This document shows positions 62,483 through 64,000 of a stretch of DNA of 64,000 bases, piece after piece (within the stretch, counting starts at the first letter, position 1; every line of letters starts with the position of its first letter). The translations under genes and the position numbers were made by a program. This DNA is from Geothermobacter hydrogeniphilus. Its GTDB lineage: Bacteria > Desulfobacterota > Desulfuromonadia > Desulfuromonadales > Geothermobacteraceae. The stretch lies in NCBI RefSeq assembly GCF_002898515.1, contig NZ_PPFX01000006.1, forward strand, positions 1-64,000, given 5' to 3'. The notes under the pieces are model-generated. The model was given only the letters and a program-made list of their open reading frames with translations. It did no database searches and was not told where the DNA came from.

Positions 62483-63349
62483 TCAGCGGTATTGCCGCAA
62501 TTTCTCCAGCAACGTCGAGCGCATACATGGTTTGTCGGCCGGATAGAGCGAGATCAAACGCTTGCCCTGTTGCTGGTAGAGCTGCTGTTTTTTGAGCATG
62601 CCGATCTTGTAGTCGGCAGTATCCATCCCCCAGTACTCGATGTAGACATCGAACTCCGGAAGATAGAAGTCAGGGCGGATGGCATAGCCGTCGAGAATGC
62701 GAAAGCGTTCGTCGTAGCGGTAGTTTATCCCCTCCGCATCCAGCGCCTCGCAGATCAACCGTTCTCCGTCCGATTGAACCCAGGTGCCGTCCTTGGCGCG
62801 GATGTTTTTCTGCAACTCAACCTTGGTTTCGAAATTGCGTCTTTCCAGAAACACCTCGTCGAAACAGTAGTTGCAGAACGGCCTCTGAAAGGCCTTGTGG
62901 CTGCGAACGTATTCGTCCGGTTCAAGCTTCACTCCACAGCGCTGGCAGAGGTGGACAGCTTGCTGCTCTGCGATATCGAGCGCCGAACGGATCAACTTGC
63001 CCGCTGCCAGAACGCTGCGTTTTACATAGTCCCGCTCAACCGGGTTACTGTAAAGATCGCGCAGGTCCGGCAAGGCTACCTTGGCTGCCGCGCCGAACGC
63101 ACCCAGAGCCTTGGCGGTATACTGCCGTACTTGCGGATGCTGGTCTCTCAGCAGGGGATGCAGCACCTTCACTGCTTCATCAGTGGGTACAATACCAGCC
63201 AGTTTGCCGAGTGCCGAAGCCGTAAGCCTCCGGACCAAAGGCGACGTCGACCGAGCCAGTTCTGCCAATTCGGTAAAAGCCGAAGCCGCAGCGCTGTTAC
63301 CCAGTTCCGTGGCTCGGGCCGCCAACTGCTTCTCGTTGGCAATGTTCAT
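62483..63349 (-). CDS. HEAT-repeat / zinc-finger / PD-(D/E)XK nuclease-like protein
   Basis: 288 residues. Residues 20-120 are HEAT-like helix pairs (SPLVRRLTASALGKLAGI, HPQVRQYTAKALGAFGAAA). Cys135, Cys138, Cys159 and Cys162 form a four-Cys zinc site (CQRCG...CNYCF). From residue 193 there is a restriction-fold nuclease of the type found beside helicases: GERLICEALDAEGINYRYD (Glu196), RPDFYLPEFDVYIEYWG (Asp227 and Glu238) and later lysines. It probably cuts DNA. The ATG at 63349 overlaps the stop of the BRO-N gene (ATGA). It lies 107 bp before cas4 inside the cas operon but is not a known type I-C component. Confidence 0.75.
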   Translation of the reverse strand: MNIANEKQLAARATELGNSAAASAFTELAELARSTSPLVRRLTASALGKLAGIVPTDEAVKVLHPLLRDQHPQVRQYTAKALGAFGAAAKVALPDLRDLYSNPVERDYVKRSVLAAGKLIRSALDIAEQQAVHLCQRCGVKLEPDEYVRSHKAFQRPFCNYCFDEVFLERRNFETKVELQKNIRAKDGTWVQSDGERLICEALDAEGINYRYDERFRILDGYAIRPDFYLPEFDVYIEYWGMDTADYKIGMLKKQQLYQQQGKRLISLYPADKPCMRSTLLEKLRQYR

Positions 63350-63789
63350 GCCGCTCCTCTCCGACTGATTGCGTCTCTACAGAGCCTCCATGGCGTCACA
63401 ACCGTTATGAGTTCACGGGTGCGGGCGGTGCCGAGTTCAGGATCTTCGATTTCCTGAACCCGCTCGTAGCCGACCCTGGCCAGCCAGCGCTTGAAGGGTT
63501 CGGCCTTGGGGGAGGGGATCGACTGGATGATGCGGAAGATGCCTTCGGTGTTGGCGCAATCGGTTGTTCTGTATTTGCCGTCTGCTGCCTTTAATTTCAA
63601 CCCGTGACACTTTGTCACGACTTCACTTGCCTCTGCCCTGAGCCGCTGTTTCAGTTTGCGCCAATAGGCACCGGCATCTGAGCTGTCGGTCAGAACGCCA
63701 CAGACATCGACAACCGAAAACCACCACTCGTCATTGTGTAGTGTGCGGCGAATTTCCTTGTCTTTGAAAATGGCCAGCTTTTCTGTCAT
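63346..63789 (-). CDS. BRO-N (Bro/DinD-like) protein, C-terminally truncated
   Basis: 147 residues from the ATG at 63789. Residues 1-125 match the BRO N-terminal domain as found in bacterial Bro/DinD-type proteins: FKDKEIRRTLHNDEWWFSVVDVCGVLTDSSDAGAYWRKLK, then EGIFRIIQSIPSPKAEPFKRWLARVGYERVQEIEDPELGTARTREL. In relatives this continues YKAKGY... for another 100 or more residues; here it breaks into an unrelated tail (ITVVTPWRLCRDAISRRGAA) that ends over the next gene's start. A deletion probably fused it to the nuclease gene. DNA-binding role likely; function unknown. Confidence 0.75.
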   Translation of the reverse strand: MTEKLAIFKDKEIRRTLHNDEWWFSVVDVCGVLTDSSDAGAYWRKLKQRLRAEASEVVTKCHGLKLKAADGKYRTTDCANTEGIFRIIQSIPSPKAEPFKRWLARVGYERVQEIEDPELGTARTRELITVVTPWRLCRDAISRRGAA

Positions 63790-63816
63790 TGTCCAATTCC
63801 CCCAAGTTGAATCAGG

Positions 63817-63841
63817 TGCGGGGTACACGCTGTACCCCGCA
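63817..63841 (-). terminator. Hairpin between cas7 and the inserted genes
   Basis: TGCGGGGTACA and TGTACCCCGCA form a perfect 11-bp stem with a 3-nt loop, 9 bp after the cas7 stop codon. There is no T-run. It could partly end the interference-gene transcript or protect its 3' end. Confidence 0.5.
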
Positions 63842-63850
63842 TGATCTGGA

Positions 63851-64000
63851 TTACAGCATTTCGATGATCTCGATCCCGTTCGGAGCATCCCCGACTGTCA
63901 CATCGTAATCCTTGAACGAACGCGCCGGACCTTCGGTGCGGCTGTTGCGCTTGATCTCGATCAGGTCGAACAGCTTGTGGGCGGGGGCGTTGCCGAGCTT
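63851..64000 (-). CDS. cas7: Cas7 (Csd2) of type I-C, C-terminal end only
   Basis: The last 49 residues are in the window: AHKLFDLIEIKRNSRTEGPARSF and DYDVTVGDAPNGIEIIEML. This resembles the end of type I-C Cas7 (Csd2), the backbone subunit of Cascade. The gene continues beyond 64000, where cas8c, cas5 and cas3 would be expected upstream. Its position and strand fit the canonical order apart from the two inserted genes before cas4. Confidence 0.8.
   Translation of the reverse strand, partial: KLGNAPAHKLFDLIEIKRNSRTEGPARSFKDYDVTVGDAPNGIEIIEML

Noticed and set aside
63346-63789. BRO-N gene as part of a prophage
   Set aside because: No phage structural, integrase or lysis genes are near; it lies between cas7 and cas4.

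Overview
The window is GC-rich and gene-dense, with long runs of overlapping, co-directional genes. It reads like the chromosome of an anaerobic deltaproteobacterium of the Geobacter/Desulfuromonas/Pelobacter kind. I infer this from the gene content: small c-type haem proteins, a DUF3365 haem sensor protein, a UPF0251 and NifX-type pair, a full molybdenum set, anaerobic arsenic genes and a type I-C CRISPR system. No rRNA, tRNA or marker gene is present, so the lineage is not proven.

Layout. 0.2-18 kb: a STAND-ATPase/SARP-like regulator followed by a 14.3-kb autotransporter gene of about 4,780 codons with about 60 glycine-rich repeats and a C-terminal beta-barrel. 18-23 kb: a secreted transglutaminase-like protein, TrmJ-type tRNA methyltransferase, a thiopurine-methyltransferase homologue and a small outer-membrane barrel. 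Two convergent intergenic regions here are packed with dispersed repeats. 23-29.3 kb (minus strand): molybdenum cluster, read as mobA-mobB fusion, modE-like, modA, modB, modC, MOSC, moeA. 29.4-34.2 kb: arsenic island arsR-arsC-acr3-psiE-like-aquaporin remnant-arsM, then a cytochrome c. 34.4-38.8 kb: CoA-disulfide reductase-rhodanese, DUF4405 membrane protein, UPF0251 regulator, NifX-like protein, DUF3365 haem protein. 38.8-46.7 kb: arsR2-permease-thioredoxin-tolC-MFP-RND, an efflux block. 46.8-48.1 kb: an unknown protein with a nucleotide-binding-like domain, and an acyl-CoA thioesterase. 48.2-54.8 kb: a locus of exported proteins duplicated in tandem (ankyrin-like, DUF2135, TPR/DUF1566), with one copy decayed. 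54.9-57.8 kb: pfkA, a ParE/Phd toxin-antitoxin pair, rarD. 57.9-64 kb: a type I-C CRISPR array of 36 repeats with cas2, cas1, cas4, then two non-cas genes, then the 3' end of cas7.

How parts work together. ModABC imports molybdate under a ModE-like regulator, while MoeA and MobA-MobB put it into molybdenum cofactor. ArsC reduces arsenate, Acr3 exports arsenite and ArsM methylates it. The second ArsR appears to control the permease block, because near-identical operator dyads lie upstream of both arsR2 and the permease. The large regulator next to the giant adhesin is a plausible dedicated activator.

The best candidate for something undescribed is the pair inserted inside the type I-C cas operon between cas7 and cas4. 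It consists of a truncated BRO-N protein, translationally coupled to a HEAT-repeat / four-Cys zinc / PD-(D/E)XK nuclease. Second is the duplicated DUF2135/DUF1566 locus, which carries a MITE-like element and a copied tail of pfkA. Third is a repeat family whose hairpin changes sequence but keeps pairing between copies. All functional statements come from reading the sequence; no database search was run.
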